From contig CAWISP010000025.1 in NCBI GenBank assembly GCA_963838775.1, forward strand, positions 124,001 through 188,000: a DNA stretch of 64,000 nt. Reading direction: 5' to 3'. Both the position numbers and the translations under genes were made by a program. The stretch comes from Chersky-840 sp963838775. Its GTDB lineage: Bacteria > Actinomycetota > Acidimicrobiia > Acidimicrobiales > UBA8190. The notes beneath the pieces were generated by a model. The model ran no database searches and was not told the DNA's origin. It saw only the letters and a list, made by a program, of their open reading frames with translations. Below are positions 1 through 8,517 of this stretch, one piece after another (position 1 is the stretch's first letter; every line of letters starts with the position of its first letter).

Positions 1-189
1 CCCGGCCCCGCGGTCGCGGCCCGATGACAGCTCCTCGACCCGACCGTCGTCGAGCACGGCTGAGGTCGAGTGGCGGTCCTCGACGAAAACCTCGGCAAAG
101 TCCCCGCCGCGCTGCAGCGCCTTGCCGAGCACGCGCTCGATGACGGGAGTCTCGACGAGTAGTCCTGTTGCCGAGCCTGCGTCGCTCAC
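1..189 (-). CDS. tldD: TldD/PmbA-family metallopeptidase, N-terminal fragment
   Basis: Only the first 63 codons are inside the window; the rest lies beyond base 1. Read from GTG at 189 the protein contains VLGKALQRGGDFAEVFVED, then DDGRVEELSSGRDRGAG, the pattern of the N-terminal domain of TldD/PmbA proteins (metal-dependent peptidases that process peptides such as RiPP precursors and antitoxins). An AAAGGAGA ribosome binding site sits about 8 nt upstream of this GTG, which favours it over the GTG two codons earlier. The gene is divergent from the thioesterase at 352. Whether it has a PmbA partner cannot be seen. Confidence 0.75.
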   Translation of the reverse strand, partial: MSDAGSATGLLVETPVIERVLGKALQRGGDFAEVFVEDRHSTSAVLDDGRVEELSSGRDRGAG

Positions 190-351
190 CCGCACCCTCT
201 CCTTTCGGGTCATCGGCCGTGCGGACCGTGCCCAACCCACGTGCTGGCCACGTCGTCGCTGGCCCGCTCGTATTGGGCCTGTCGTCCGTGGCCAGTCGCG
301 CAGACCGCCGGCCGTGTGGCCGGCGGCGCCTGTCTTTCGTATCGTACCGCC

Positions 352-729
352 GTGCCTGTCGAACCCGGCCTGAGCGCCCGCATCTCTCTGGTCGTCCTCG
401 ACAGCGACACCGCCCTCGCCCTGAGCTCCGGGGACGTGCCCGTGCTCGCCACCCCGCGCCTCATTGCCCTGTGCGAGGAGGCGGCGTGTCTGGCCGTCGA
501 CGGCGTGCTCGGTGAGGGTCGAACCAGCGTGGGCGTGCGCGTCCAGTTCGACCACTTGGCGCCCGTGAACACAGGGTCGGAGGTCGTGGCCGAGGCCACG
601 CTCGAGAAGGTGGAGGGCCGGCGGTTGGTCTTCACCGTCACGGCGACCGACGCCGCCGGCCTGGTGGGGGCGGGCAAGGTGACCCGGGTCGTCGTCGAGC
701 GGGGTGACTTTCTCGCCAAGGCGCGCTGA
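352..729 (+). CDS. FlK-like hot-dog thioesterase
   Basis: A 125-residue single hot-dog protein that would hydrolyse small acyl-CoA thioesters in the cytoplasm. The fluoroacetyl-CoA thioesterase FlK uses Thr42, Glu50 and His76; here Thr34, Glu42 and His68 (in FDHLAPV) keep the same spacings of 8 and 34 residues, so the active-site layout is conserved. I chose GTG at 352 because the frame upstream of it does not resemble the family and the length then matches. Substrate cannot be predicted: most FlK relatives are not fluoroacetate enzymes. Divergent from tldD, convergent with the AIM24 gene. Confidence 0.75.
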   Translation: MPVEPGLSARISLVVLDSDTALALSSGDVPVLATPRLIALCEEAACLAVDGVLGEGRTSVGVRVQFDHLAPVNTGSEVVAEATLEKVEGRRLVFTVTATDAAGLVGAGKVTRVVVERGDFLAKAR

Positions 730-766
730 GCGCCGGTCCTCCGAGGCTGGTGGAGCCCGGCCGGGC

Positions 767-1528
767 TCAGACCTGCCGGCCGAGCACGTTGCCGAGGACT
801 CCCCCCACCACGCCGCCGGCGGCGGCGTCGTGCCCCGTGTCGTTGCCCCCGAGGTACTCCGACAGGGCCTGGGCCAGGACCGGCAACGGCATCGACTGCA
901 GCCAGATGGTGCCCGGTCCCGTGAGCGACACGAGATGATGCCCGTCGCCGCCCATGTAGCGATTGACGATGCCGGGCAGCCGGATCACCGAGAACGTCAC
1001 GGTGTCGTGGAAGAGCCCGACGTGGCCGGGGTGGACGAGGAGGGACTGCCCGGCCGCCAGCTCGTAGGTGGTCAGCTCACCGGAGAGCTCGATCCAGGCC
1101 TGACCCTCGCCCTCGAGCTTCTGCAGCACGAAGCCCTCTCCGCCCCACAGGCCACCGCGGAAGGACTGTTGAAGTGCCACCGAAGGGGTGATCCCGGGGC
1201 CACCGCACACCCAACCGTGGCGATGGACGATGTAGCCGTGGCCCGGGCTGACGTCGATAGGGAAGATCCGGCCCGGGAGCTTGCTGGCGAAGCTCACCAT
1301 TCCGGGGCCCCCGGTGGCCTCGTAGCGGGTGAGCAAGAGCCCGCCTCCACCGGCCATGCGTTTCAGGCCGGCCATGATCCCCCCGCCGCCGCCGGTGTTG
1401 GCCGTCTGGGAGAGCTGCATATTGGCCGACATCCACGAGAGGTCGCCGTGGGTCGAGATGATGGCCTCGCCCGGATCGAGCACCATCTCCAGGACCGGCA
1501 TCGTGGTGCCTTTCACGTTGGCCTGCAT
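767..1528 (-). CDS. AIM24 / TIGR00266 family protein
   Basis: A 253-residue protein with the glycine-rich double beta-barrel character of the AIM24 (DUF124, TIGR00266) family: GDLSWMSANMQLSQ near the start, a GGGGGIMAGLKRMAGGGGLLL glycine-rich stretch (written across two runs: GGGGG and AGGGG flank GLKRM), LPGRIFPIDVSPG in the middle and a Gly-rich tail. The family has no firmly assigned biochemical function. ATG at 1528 is preceded by AGAGGAG at good spacing, so the 14 further upstream codons of the open frame are probably not translated. Single gene on the minus strand. Confidence 0.8.
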   Translation of the reverse strand: MQANVKGTTMPVLEMVLDPGEAIISTHGDLSWMSANMQLSQTANTGGGGGIMAGLKRMAGGGGLLLTRYEATGGPGMVSFASKLPGRIFPIDVSPGHGYIVHRHGWVCGGPGITPSVALQQSFRGGLWGGEGFVLQKLEGEGQAWIELSGELTTYELAAGQSLLVHPGHVGLFHDTVTFSVIRLPGIVNRYMGGDGHHLVSLTGPGTIWLQSMPLPVLAQALSEYLGGNDTGHDAAAGGVVGGVLGNVLGRQV

Positions 1529-1816
1529 CGCACGCTCCTCTCGATCGAGCCACGGCTCCGCTGCGGACACCGCCGGCGCGCGAGTCTGCCTCTCCGGGTC
1601 GGGGCGCGCCCGTCATTTCGTTCCCCGGGGGTCGCACCGGGGCAGAGTGACGACACACCGCCACGGGGGAAAGGGGGTGCTCCGACAAGGCTGGGAGGGC
1701 CCGCAGCCCGGCGCCGGATTCCCGGGAAACGGACAGCCCCCCTAATGCCCGAAGCGCCTGGTCCGCGGTAGCGTGACCCAGGGTCGTATCCGCCGGCGTC
1801 CCCCGAATAGGTGCCC

Positions 1817-3713
1817 ATGCTCCTCGATGACATCCACCAACCAGCCGACCTCAGGAAGCTGTCGCAACCACAGTTGACCGAATTGGCGGCTGAGATCCGA
1901 GCCTGCATCGTCGATCGGGTCACGGTGAACGGAGGGCACCTCGGGTCCAACCTGGGAGCGGTCGAGTTGACCCTGGCGATCCACCGGGTCTTCGACTCAC
2001 CTCGTGACGTGATCCTGTGGGACACGGGACACCAGACCTACGTCCACAAGCTCGTCACGGGTCGCCAGGAAGGCTTCGCCACCCTGCGCCAACCGGGCGG
2101 GATGTCGGGCTACCCGTCGCGTGCCGAGTCCCCCCACGACTGGATCGAGAACAGCCACGCCTCGACGGCCCTGAGCTACGCGCACGGCATCGCCATGGGC
2201 TTGGAGCGTCGGGGCGAGCAGGACCGGCACGTGGTGGCAGTCATCGGCGACGGGTCGCTCACCGGCGGGATGGCGTACGAGGCACTGAACAACCTCGGCC
2301 ACGCCGGCACCCGTGTCGTCATCGTCCTCAACGACAACGGGCGGTCGTATGCACCGACGGTGTCGCGGCTGTCGGCGGGCCTGACGCAGCTGCGCCTGAG
2401 CCCTTCCTATGTCCACGCCCGGGAGCGGGCCCGACATGTGCTGCGCGCCATTCCCGGCCTCGGCGGTCTTGCGTACTCGAGTCTGCACGGCCTCACCAGT
2501 GCGGTGCGCGAGATCGTGACGCCCCACCGCTTCTTCGAGGCACTCGGGGTCCGCTACGCCGGGCCCATCGACGGTCACGACATCGCGGGCATGGAGCAGG
2601 CCCTCGCGCACGCCACCGAATGGGGTGGCCCCATCGTCGTCCACGTCATCACGCAGAAGGGTCGTGGCTATGCCCCGGCCGAAGAGGACGAGGTGCAGCG
2701 CCTCCACGACTTCAAGGTGCAACCGACATCGGTCGCCCCGTCGACCACGATCGCCCCGGCCACCTACACCGACGCCTTCACCCGCGCCATCCTCGATGCC
2801 GCCCGGCATCGTCCCGAGGTCGTGGCCATCACCGCCGCGATGCCCGGCCCGACCGGCCTCCTCCCGTTCCAGGCCGAGTTCCCCGACCGGTTCCTCGACG
2901 TCGGCATCGCCGAGCAGCACGCCGTCACCGCCGCGGCCGGCATGGCCATCGCCGGGCTCCGGCCCGTGGTCGCCATCTATTCCACGTTCTTCAGCCGCGC
3001 CTTCGACCAGGCCAACCTCGACGTCGGGTTGCACGGGCTCCCCGTGGTCTTCGCGCTCGACCGGGCCGGGATCACCGGTGACGACGGGCCCAGTCACCAT
3101 GGTGTCCTCGACCTTGTCGCTCACGCTGTCGATCCCGGGCATGACGGTCTTCGCGCCATCGTCGGCCCAGGAGGTGGGGGTGATGCTCGACGAGGCCCTC
3201 AGCCTGGCGGGGCCGTCGACGATCCGGTTCCCGAAGACGCCCGCCCGCCAGGCCGCGGACGGCGCCGTCGGTTCGGGGCTCTCGGCGCGACTCGTCCATC
3301 GGGGCGACGGCACGGTGTGCCTGCTGGCGGTGGGCAAGCTCGTCGAGGCGGCCGAAGAGGCGGCCGACAAGCTCGCCACCGACGGCGTGGACGCCACGGT
3401 ATGGGACGTCCGGGTGGTGTCGCCCCCGGATCCCGCCATGCTCGCCGACGCCGCCACCCACGGCCTGGTGGTCACGGTGGAGGACGGCATCCGGGTGGGA
3501 GGCGCCGGCACCTTCCTCGTCGACGCCATGTGGGGCCTCAAGGAGATCGACCATCCCCTGCCCCCGGTGTGCGTTCTCGGGGTGCCGCCCCTTTACATCC
3601 CCCAGGGCAAGCCCGACGGGATCCTCGCCGAGCTCGGCCTGGACGGCCCCGGCATCGCCGTGGCCGTGACCGAGGCACTGGCCACCGAGCGAGACCGCCT
3701 CCAGCTCTCGTAG
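1817..3713 (+). CDS. dxs: 1-deoxy-D-xylulose-5-phosphate synthase, interrupted by a one-base frameshift
   Basis: DXS condenses pyruvate with glyceraldehyde 3-phosphate using thiamine diphosphate, the first step of the MEP isoprenoid pathway. The N-terminus (MLLDDIHQPADLRKLS), the ThDP/Mg motif GDGSLTGG from residue 144 with NDNG at 172-175, GIAEQHAVTAAAGMA and GDDGPSHHGVLDL are all typical. At about base 3116 the frame must lose one base (DL from the first frame, SLTLSIPGM from the next), after which the C-terminal transketolase domain runs intact to the TAG at 3713. As written the first frame continues into nonsense. Total length is as expected. Both halves have normal composition, so a sequencing error is likelier than decay. 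A GTG at 1811 is an alternative start. Confidence 0.9.
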
Positions 3714-3715
3714 GC

Positions 3716-3775
3716 CCCGGCCCCCGGCCCGGCCGCGGCCCCCGGCCCGGGCCGGTCCGGCCCCGGCCCACCGAC
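3716..3775. other. Low-complexity GC-only linker downstream of dxs
   Basis: About 60 bases made almost entirely of CCCCGGCCC-type runs follow the dxs stop. It can fold on itself in many registers and may act as a transcription end, but no U-tract follows, so I do not call a terminator. Confidence 0.4.
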
Positions 3776-3799
3776 CGGCGCCACGGTTGTCCTCCCTGC

Positions 3800-3813
3800 G
3801 GGAACTTGTTCTA
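3800..3813. promoter_or_regulatory. KstR-like operator (one mismatch)
   Basis: The 14-mer GGGAACTTGTTCTA fits the published mycobacterial KstR consensus TNNAACNNGTTNNA except for the first base. It ends 10 bases before the GTG of the FadD19-like gene, where a repressor would block transcription or a leaderless start. Confidence 0.5.
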
Positions 3814-3823
3814 GTTTGGGCGG

Positions 3824-5446
3824 GTGGACTTCAATCTCGCCGACCTGTTCGAGGCGTCGGCCGACGCCTTCCCCGACCGCGAGTACCTCGTCGCCGAGGG
3901 ACGGCGCCTCACCTACGGGCAGATGGAGGAGCGGGCCAATCGTCTCGCCCATCATCTCGCCGCCGCCGGCGTCGGCCGCGGCGACCACGTCGGCATCTAC
4001 GCCCTGAACAGCGTCGAGTGGGTCGAGACGGCGTGGGCCGTGTTCAAACTCCGCGCCGTCTGGATCAACATCAACTTCCGCTACGTCGAAGACGAGCTCC
4101 GGTACCTGTTCTCGAACGCGGACCTGGTGGCGCTCGTCCACCAGCGCCAGTTCTCCCCACGCGTCGCCACCCTGCTCCCCGAGCTGCCGGCGTTGCGTCA
4201 CGTGATCGTGATCGACGACGACAGTGGGGAGACCGATCCGCGCCACGATGCGGTGGACTTCGAAGAAGCCGTCGCCTCGGGTTCGCCCGAGCGTGACTTC
4301 GCCCCGAGATCGGGAGACGACCTCTACATCCTCTACACCGGCGGGACCACCGGCATGCCCAAAGGTGTGGTGTGGCCCCAGCGCAACGTCTTCTACGCAC
4401 TCGGAGGGGGCATCGACGCGCTGACCGGCGTGCGCATGGACCGGCCCGAGCAGATGGTCGAAAAGGGCGTGGCGGCCGGCGGCCAGCTCACGTTCCTTCC
4501 CATCGCGCCGCTCATGCACGGCGCCACGCAGTGGGCCGTCATGGGTCAGAGCTTCGTCGGGAACCGGATCTGCCTCGTGGCGAAGTTCGAGCCGCACGAA
4601 GTGTGGGCCCTGATCGAGCGCGAGAAGGTCAACATGGTGATGATCACCGGCGATGCCATGGGCAAGCCACTGATCGAGTCGCTCGCCGATACGGAGGCGT
4701 CGTATGACCTGTCGTCACTGATCGGCATCACCTCGACGGCGGCACTCTTCTCGCCTTCGGTCAAAGACGCCTTCTTCGCCCAGTTCCCGAACTTGATCAT
4801 GACCGACGCCATCGGGTCGTCGGAGTCTGGCAACAACGGGGTATCGATGATCAAGCCGGGGGGGACGGCGATGAAGAGCGGTCCGACCGTGTCCTCGACG
4901 GGCGGCACCGTCGTTTTCGACGAGAACCTCGAGCTCGTGAAACCCGGCTCGGGCGTCATCGGGAAGATCGCCCGCTCCGGGGATATCCCCATCGGGTACT
5001 ACAACGACCCGGTGAAGAGCGCCGAGGTGTTCATCGTCGTCGACGGCAAGCAGTTCGTGATGCCCGGCGACTTCGCCACCGTCGAGGCCGACGGGTCGGT
5101 CACGCTCCTCGGCCGGGGGTCGATCTGCATCAACTCCGGCGGGGAGAAGATCTTCCCCGAAGAGGTCGAGTCGGTGGTGCGGTCACACCCCGACGTCATG
5201 GACGCCATCGTGGTGGGCGCCCCCGACGAGCGCTTCGGCCAGCGCGTGGCCGCCATCGTCGAACCCCGGCCCGGGCACAGCGCCCCTTCGCTCGAAGTCG
5301 TCCAAGAACACTGCCGCCATCATGTCGCCGGCTACAAGGTGCCTCGCCAGCTCCACGTGGTGGACAAGATCGAGCGCTCGCCGAGCGGCAAGCCCGACTA
5401 CCAGTGGGCCAACGCCATCGTCACGTCGCCATCGCCGGTGAGTTGA
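3824..5446 (+). CDS. fadD19: FadD19-like acyl-CoA synthetase
   Basis: A 540-residue class I adenylate-forming enzyme that would activate a carboxylic acid with ATP and CoA. The P-loop YTGGTTGMPKG starts at residue 171, the hinge/C-terminal region has GRGSICINSGGEKIFPEEVE, and the catalytic lysine is K523 in SPSGKPDYQW. From memory the whole chain, including NINFRYVEDELRYLFSNAD and KVNMVMITGDAMGKPL, follows M. tuberculosis FadD19, which activates C27 steroid side chains. The GTG at 3824 has no clear ribosome binding site, and a KstR-like box lies 10 bases upstream, so a leaderless transcript is possible. Confidence 0.85.
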   Translation: MDFNLADLFEASADAFPDREYLVAEGRRLTYGQMEERANRLAHHLAAAGVGRGDHVGIYALNSVEWVETAWAVFKLRAVWININFRYVEDELRYLFSNADLVALVHQRQFSPRVATLLPELPALRHVIVIDDDSGETDPRHDAVDFEEAVASGSPERDFAPRSGDDLYILYTGGTTGMPKGVVWPQRNVFYALGGGIDALTGVRMDRPEQMVEKGVAAGGQLTFLPIAPLMHGATQWAVMGQSFVGNRICLVAKFEPHEVWALIEREKVNMVMITGDAMGKPLIESLADTEASYDLSSLIGITSTAALFSPSVKDAFFAQFPNLIMTDAIGSSESGNNGVSMIKPGGTAMKSGPTVSSTGGTVVFDENLELVKPGSGVIGKIARSGDIPIGYYNDPVKSAEVFIVVDGKQFVMPGDFATVEADGSVTLLGRGSICINSGGEKIFPEEVESVVRSHPDVMDAIVVGAPDERFGQRVAAIVEPRPGHSAPSLEVVQEHCRHHVAGYKVPRQLHVVDKIERSPSGKPDYQWANAIVTSPSPVS

Positions 5447-5482
5447 CCCCACCGCCCGCGCCACGAACCTAAGGCGCTCAGC

Positions 5483-6103
5483 ATGCCCGTCACCCTCACC
5501 GACCTCGTCGCAGGCGGACAAGCCGCCGTCCTGACCATGGAGATCCAGCGGGGCGTGGTGGGTGACCTGTCCAGCTTCCCCGAGCTCGCCGATGCCGCCC
5601 AGAAGGTGGGGGTCATCGCCAACACGGCGCGCCTGCTCGCCGCGGCGCGCGCCGGGGGGGTGCCCGTCGTCCATTGCACGGCCGGGTTCCGCCCCGATCG
5701 GCGCGGCTCCCCCGCCAATGCGCCTCTCATGTCGGCCATGCTGCGCCGGCCCGAGCATCTCGTGGACGGTTCGCCCGCGGTCGAGCTCGTGCCCGAGATC
5801 GGGCCGGCACCCGGGGACCTCTTCTCCCACCGGAGCCACGGCGTGTCGCCCTTCACCGGCACCACGCTCGACCCCACGCTGCGGGCGCTCGGGGTGTCCA
5901 CGGTGGTGGCGACGGGTGTGTCGGTGAATCTCGGCATCGTGGGCCTTGCCGTCGAAGCGGTGAACCTCGGGTACCGCGTGGTCGTCGCCACCGATGCGGT
6001 GTGCGGCGTCCCGCGCGACTATGCCGACGCCGTGACGCGCCATACCCTCGCACTGGTGGCGTTGCTGACTACATCCGATGAGGTCGCGGCGGCGTTGTCG
6101 TGA
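5483..6103 (+). CDS. Isochorismatase-fold protein lacking the usual catalytic triad
   Basis: A 206-residue single-domain protein with the alpha/beta fold pattern of cysteine hydrolases (isochorismatase family): VLTMEIQRGVVG near the start, SPFTGTTLDPTLRALGV and VVATGVSVNLGIVGLAVEAV later. The usual Asp-Lys-Cys triad is altered: the first acidic residue is Glu20 instead of Asp, no Lys precedes SPFTGT (Ser/His occupy 118-119), and the Cys position is Gly151. True isochorismatases also have Gly for Cys but keep Asp and Lys. The chemistry, if any, is therefore unclear. It starts 36 bases after the FadD19-like gene and may be cotranscribed with it. Confidence 0.7.
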   Translation: MPVTLTDLVAGGQAAVLTMEIQRGVVGDLSSFPELADAAQKVGVIANTARLLAAARAGGVPVVHCTAGFRPDRRGSPANAPLMSAMLRRPEHLVDGSPAVELVPEIGPAPGDLFSHRSHGVSPFTGTTLDPTLRALGVSTVVATGVSVNLGIVGLAVEAVNLGYRVVVATDAVCGVPRDYADAVTRHTLALVALLTTSDEVAAALS

Positions 6104-6396
6104 CCGCGTGGGTCAGCGTCGTTGGCTTGTCACGCCGACCATGAAGGTCGGCGCCCGGGTCGATCGGGTCGCCCGTCGTGCGGTGCGTCGGACCGCCGCC
6201 GCTTGTGCCGACCCCGGGGGGGCCGAGGGTGACACAGCAGCGGCGACCCGACCAAGCATCGGCACCAACGAGGACCCGCCTCAGGCGACGACACTTGAGC
6301 CCCCCGCACTGACGCACAGGTGACCGCCGACGAGGCTACTGCCTCTTCGGGCGCGACATCCGGAACACATTCGGGCACGCCGACCGGCGCCGGATA

Positions 6397-7200
6397 ATGT
6401 CTCGCGCCGTGTTCAACCGGTCTGCGCGTGCGTTCGCTGAGGATGCGCTCGAACCGCTCAACCCGATGCTCAAGATGCTGGTGCGCGGTGCGTTGTTCCG
6501 GATCGGGACGGATGTGACGAACCAGATGGCCCGCCGGCCGTGCCTGGTGCTGGCTCCGCACCCCGACGACGAGACGCTCGGTGTCGGGGCGACCATCATG
6601 CGTAAGGTCGACGCCGGCACCCCGGTACACCTGGTGGTGGCCACCGACGGGAGCAAGTCGCCACTCGGGGACCCCGCCGCGGTGAGCGCGCTCCGGAGGT
6701 CCGAGCTACGCGCCGCGTGTGGGGTGCTCGGCTTGTCCGAGGAAGACGTCACCTGGCTCCCGTTCGTCGACGCCGAGCTGGCCGGGAACGAAGAAGCGCT
6801 GGTGGGTGCCATCGCCGAGGTGGTGGCGATGCGCCGGCCGGCGGAGGTCCTGGTCACGGCCGAAGACGATCCTCACGAGGACCACGCCGTGCTCGGCAGG
6901 GCCACCCGTCGGGCCCTCGCCGGTGCCGGGGTCAGGATGCTCACGTACCCGGTCTGGCAGTTCGACCGGCCGGCACGCCTCATCCGCCACCTGGCGCCCG
7001 CCACGCGCCCCGAGCTGATGCGGACCGACGGCTACCGGGAGCGCAAGCGGGAGGCGGTCGCCGCCTACCCGTCGCAGATGGCCGCCCACGACGACGATCC
7101 CGAGGGCCTGCGGCCGAATTTCCTGCCGAACTTCGACGGCCCCTACGAGATGTTCTTCCCCGTCGACGTCGACCGCACCCGCGTGCACGGCGGGCACTGA
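6397..7200 (+). CDS. PIG-L / LmbE-family deacetylase
   Basis: A 267-residue zinc-dependent N-deacetylase-type enzyme. The zinc motif APHPDDETLG gives His55, Asp57 and Asp58, with the second histidine pair in DDPHEDHA (His160 and His163). Members deacetylate GlcNAc-inositol (MshB), mycothiol conjugates (Mca) or glycolipid and antibiotic precursors; the sequence does not tell which, and the roughly 45-residue N-terminal extension before the first strand is not typical of MshB. The 290 bases upstream contain no gene that I can support. Convergent with the luciferase-like gene that follows. Confidence 0.8.
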   Translation: MSRAVFNRSARAFAEDALEPLNPMLKMLVRGALFRIGTDVTNQMARRPCLVLAPHPDDETLGVGATIMRKVDAGTPVHLVVATDGSKSPLGDPAAVSALRRSELRAACGVLGLSEEDVTWLPFVDAELAGNEEALVGAIAEVVAMRRPAEVLVTAEDDPHEDHAVLGRATRRALAGAGVRMLTYPVWQFDRPARLIRHLAPATRPELMRTDGYRERKREAVAAYPSQMAAHDDDPEGLRPNFLPNFDGPYEMFFPVDVDRTRVHGGH

Positions 7201-7236
7201 GCGGAGCCGTTCAGGCGCCGTGCCCCGTCGGGACGG

Positions 7237-8364
7237 TCAGGCGCCGACCTGGGCGATGCGTTGCCGGGTGGTGCTGTGCACGGGGTCCTTGTCGAACTGG
7301 GGCAGGACGTGCTTGCCGAAGGTGGCCACGGCCTCCTCGCACAGCTCGATGGGCATGGAGGACGACAACATGCCGAAGCTCAGCTGGTCGGCGCCGGTGT
7401 CGGCGAAGCGCTGGATCGAGCGTTCCACCTCGTCGGGGCTGCCCACGGCGATGAGCCCGCTCTCGATGTTCTTGTCGATCTGCTCGGGCGTGGACGCGGG
7501 GAGCAGGTTGGGCCACTCCGGAAGGCCGGGCGGGCGGGGGAAGGTGTCGAGATAGCGGAACACGAGGCTCAGGTGCACGTGGGAGTCGATGTCGGCGAAG
7601 ACCTGCCGGGCCCGACCTCCGTCCTCGAGACACAACATCTGGGTGGTGATCATCACGTTGTTGTTGACATAGCCGCCGACGGGCTCGGCGTTCTCGATCT
7701 CCTTCTTGTACTTCTCGATGAGCGGCGCGAATCCCTCGGGTTTGCCGAAGGCGAAGCACAGCACACCGAGTCCCTGTCGGGCCGCCAGCTCGAAGGTCCC
7801 GGGGCTGCCCGCGGCCACCCACAGGGGCGGGTGTGGGTTGGTGTAGGGCTTGGGGAGCACGTTGCGGGTGGGCATGGAGAAGAACTTGCCGTCGTAGGAG
7901 TAGTCCTCTTCCTTCCACATGCGGACGATCTGCGGAAGGGTCTCGGCCACCATCTCGCGGGTGAGCTCCTGGTCCTCGATGCCGAAGCCCTTTTGCTCCG
8001 TGGTGGACGACCCCCGACCCGTGCCGAACTCGAAGCGGCCCTCGGACAGGTGGTCGAGCATGGCCACCCGTTCGGCCACCCGGGCAGGGTGGTTGGCGGG
8101 AGGGGTGAGGTTGAAGATGCCCGAGCCCAGATGGATGTACTTGGTCTGGGCGGCCGAGAAGGCCATGAAGGACTCGTTGGCCGACAGGTGCGAGTAGTCG
8201 GTGAGGAAGTGGTGCTCGGAGGACCAGGAGTACTTGAAGCCCGCCGCGTCGGCCGCCCGGATGTAGGCGAGCTCGTCCATGATGCGGTCGTGCTCCGCCG
8301 ACGCGCCGTGGGCCTCGCGGTACTGAGGCAGGAGGCTGACGGCGTTGAAGATCCCGAACTCCAT
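7237..8364 (-). CDS. Luciferase-like (LLM class) flavin/F420-dependent oxidoreductase
   Basis: A 375-residue TIM-barrel protein of the bacterial luciferase family: MEFGIFNAVSLLPQYREA, then SSEHHFLTDYSHLSA, FNLTPPANHPARVAERVAMLDHLSEGR (two runs), PHPPLWVAAGSPGTFELAA. The cofactor may be FMN or F420. The start at 8364 has AGAGGAG upstream and matches the family N-terminus; the much longer open frame beyond it is antisense to the next gene. It is divergent from the FadD17-like ligase, and a perfect KstR-like box lies between them, suggesting shared control with the steroid genes. Confidence 0.85.
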   Translation of the reverse strand: MEFGIFNAVSLLPQYREAHGASAEHDRIMDELAYIRAADAAGFKYSWSSEHHFLTDYSHLSANESFMAFSAAQTKYIHLGSGIFNLTPPANHPARVAERVAMLDHLSEGRFEFGTGRGSSTTEQKGFGIEDQELTREMVAETLPQIVRMWKEEDYSYDGKFFSMPTRNVLPKPYTNPHPPLWVAAGSPGTFELAARQGLGVLCFAFGKPEGFAPLIEKYKKEIENAEPVGGYVNNNVMITTQMLCLEDGGRARQVFADIDSHVHLSLVFRYLDTFPRPPGLPEWPNLLPASTPEQIDKNIESGLIAVGSPDEVERSIQRFADTGADQLSFGMLSSSMPIELCEEAVATFGKHVLPQFDKDPVHSTTRQRIAQVGA

Positions 8365-8416
8365 GGCGAAACGCTCCTCTCGCTTGATCCGGAAGGTACC
8401 ATCTTGCCATCGAAAA

Positions 8417-8430
8417 TGCAACGTGTTCCA
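8417..8430. promoter_or_regulatory. KstR-like operator (perfect consensus)
   Basis: TGCAACGTGTTCCA matches TNNAACNNGTTNNA at all fixed positions. It lies in the 153-base gap between the divergent luciferase-like gene and the FadD17-like ligase, so one site could serve both promoters. Confidence 0.6.
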
Positions 8431-8517
8431 ATAATGGGAGAGGGCCGGCGATACCCGGCCACAGGGGCCCTGACCAGGGCCTCGTGACCCAGCGATCGAC
8501 CGAGGACGGCCCCGACC

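Noticed and set aside
3716..3775. Rho-independent terminator after dxs
   Set aside because: Very GC-rich and self-complementary, but without a following T-run and too simple in sequence to define one hairpin.
6361..6374. Sixth KstR-like box (CGGAACACATTCGG)
   Set aside because: Core GTT is ATT and both end bases are wrong; it precedes a PIG-L gene with no sterol link.
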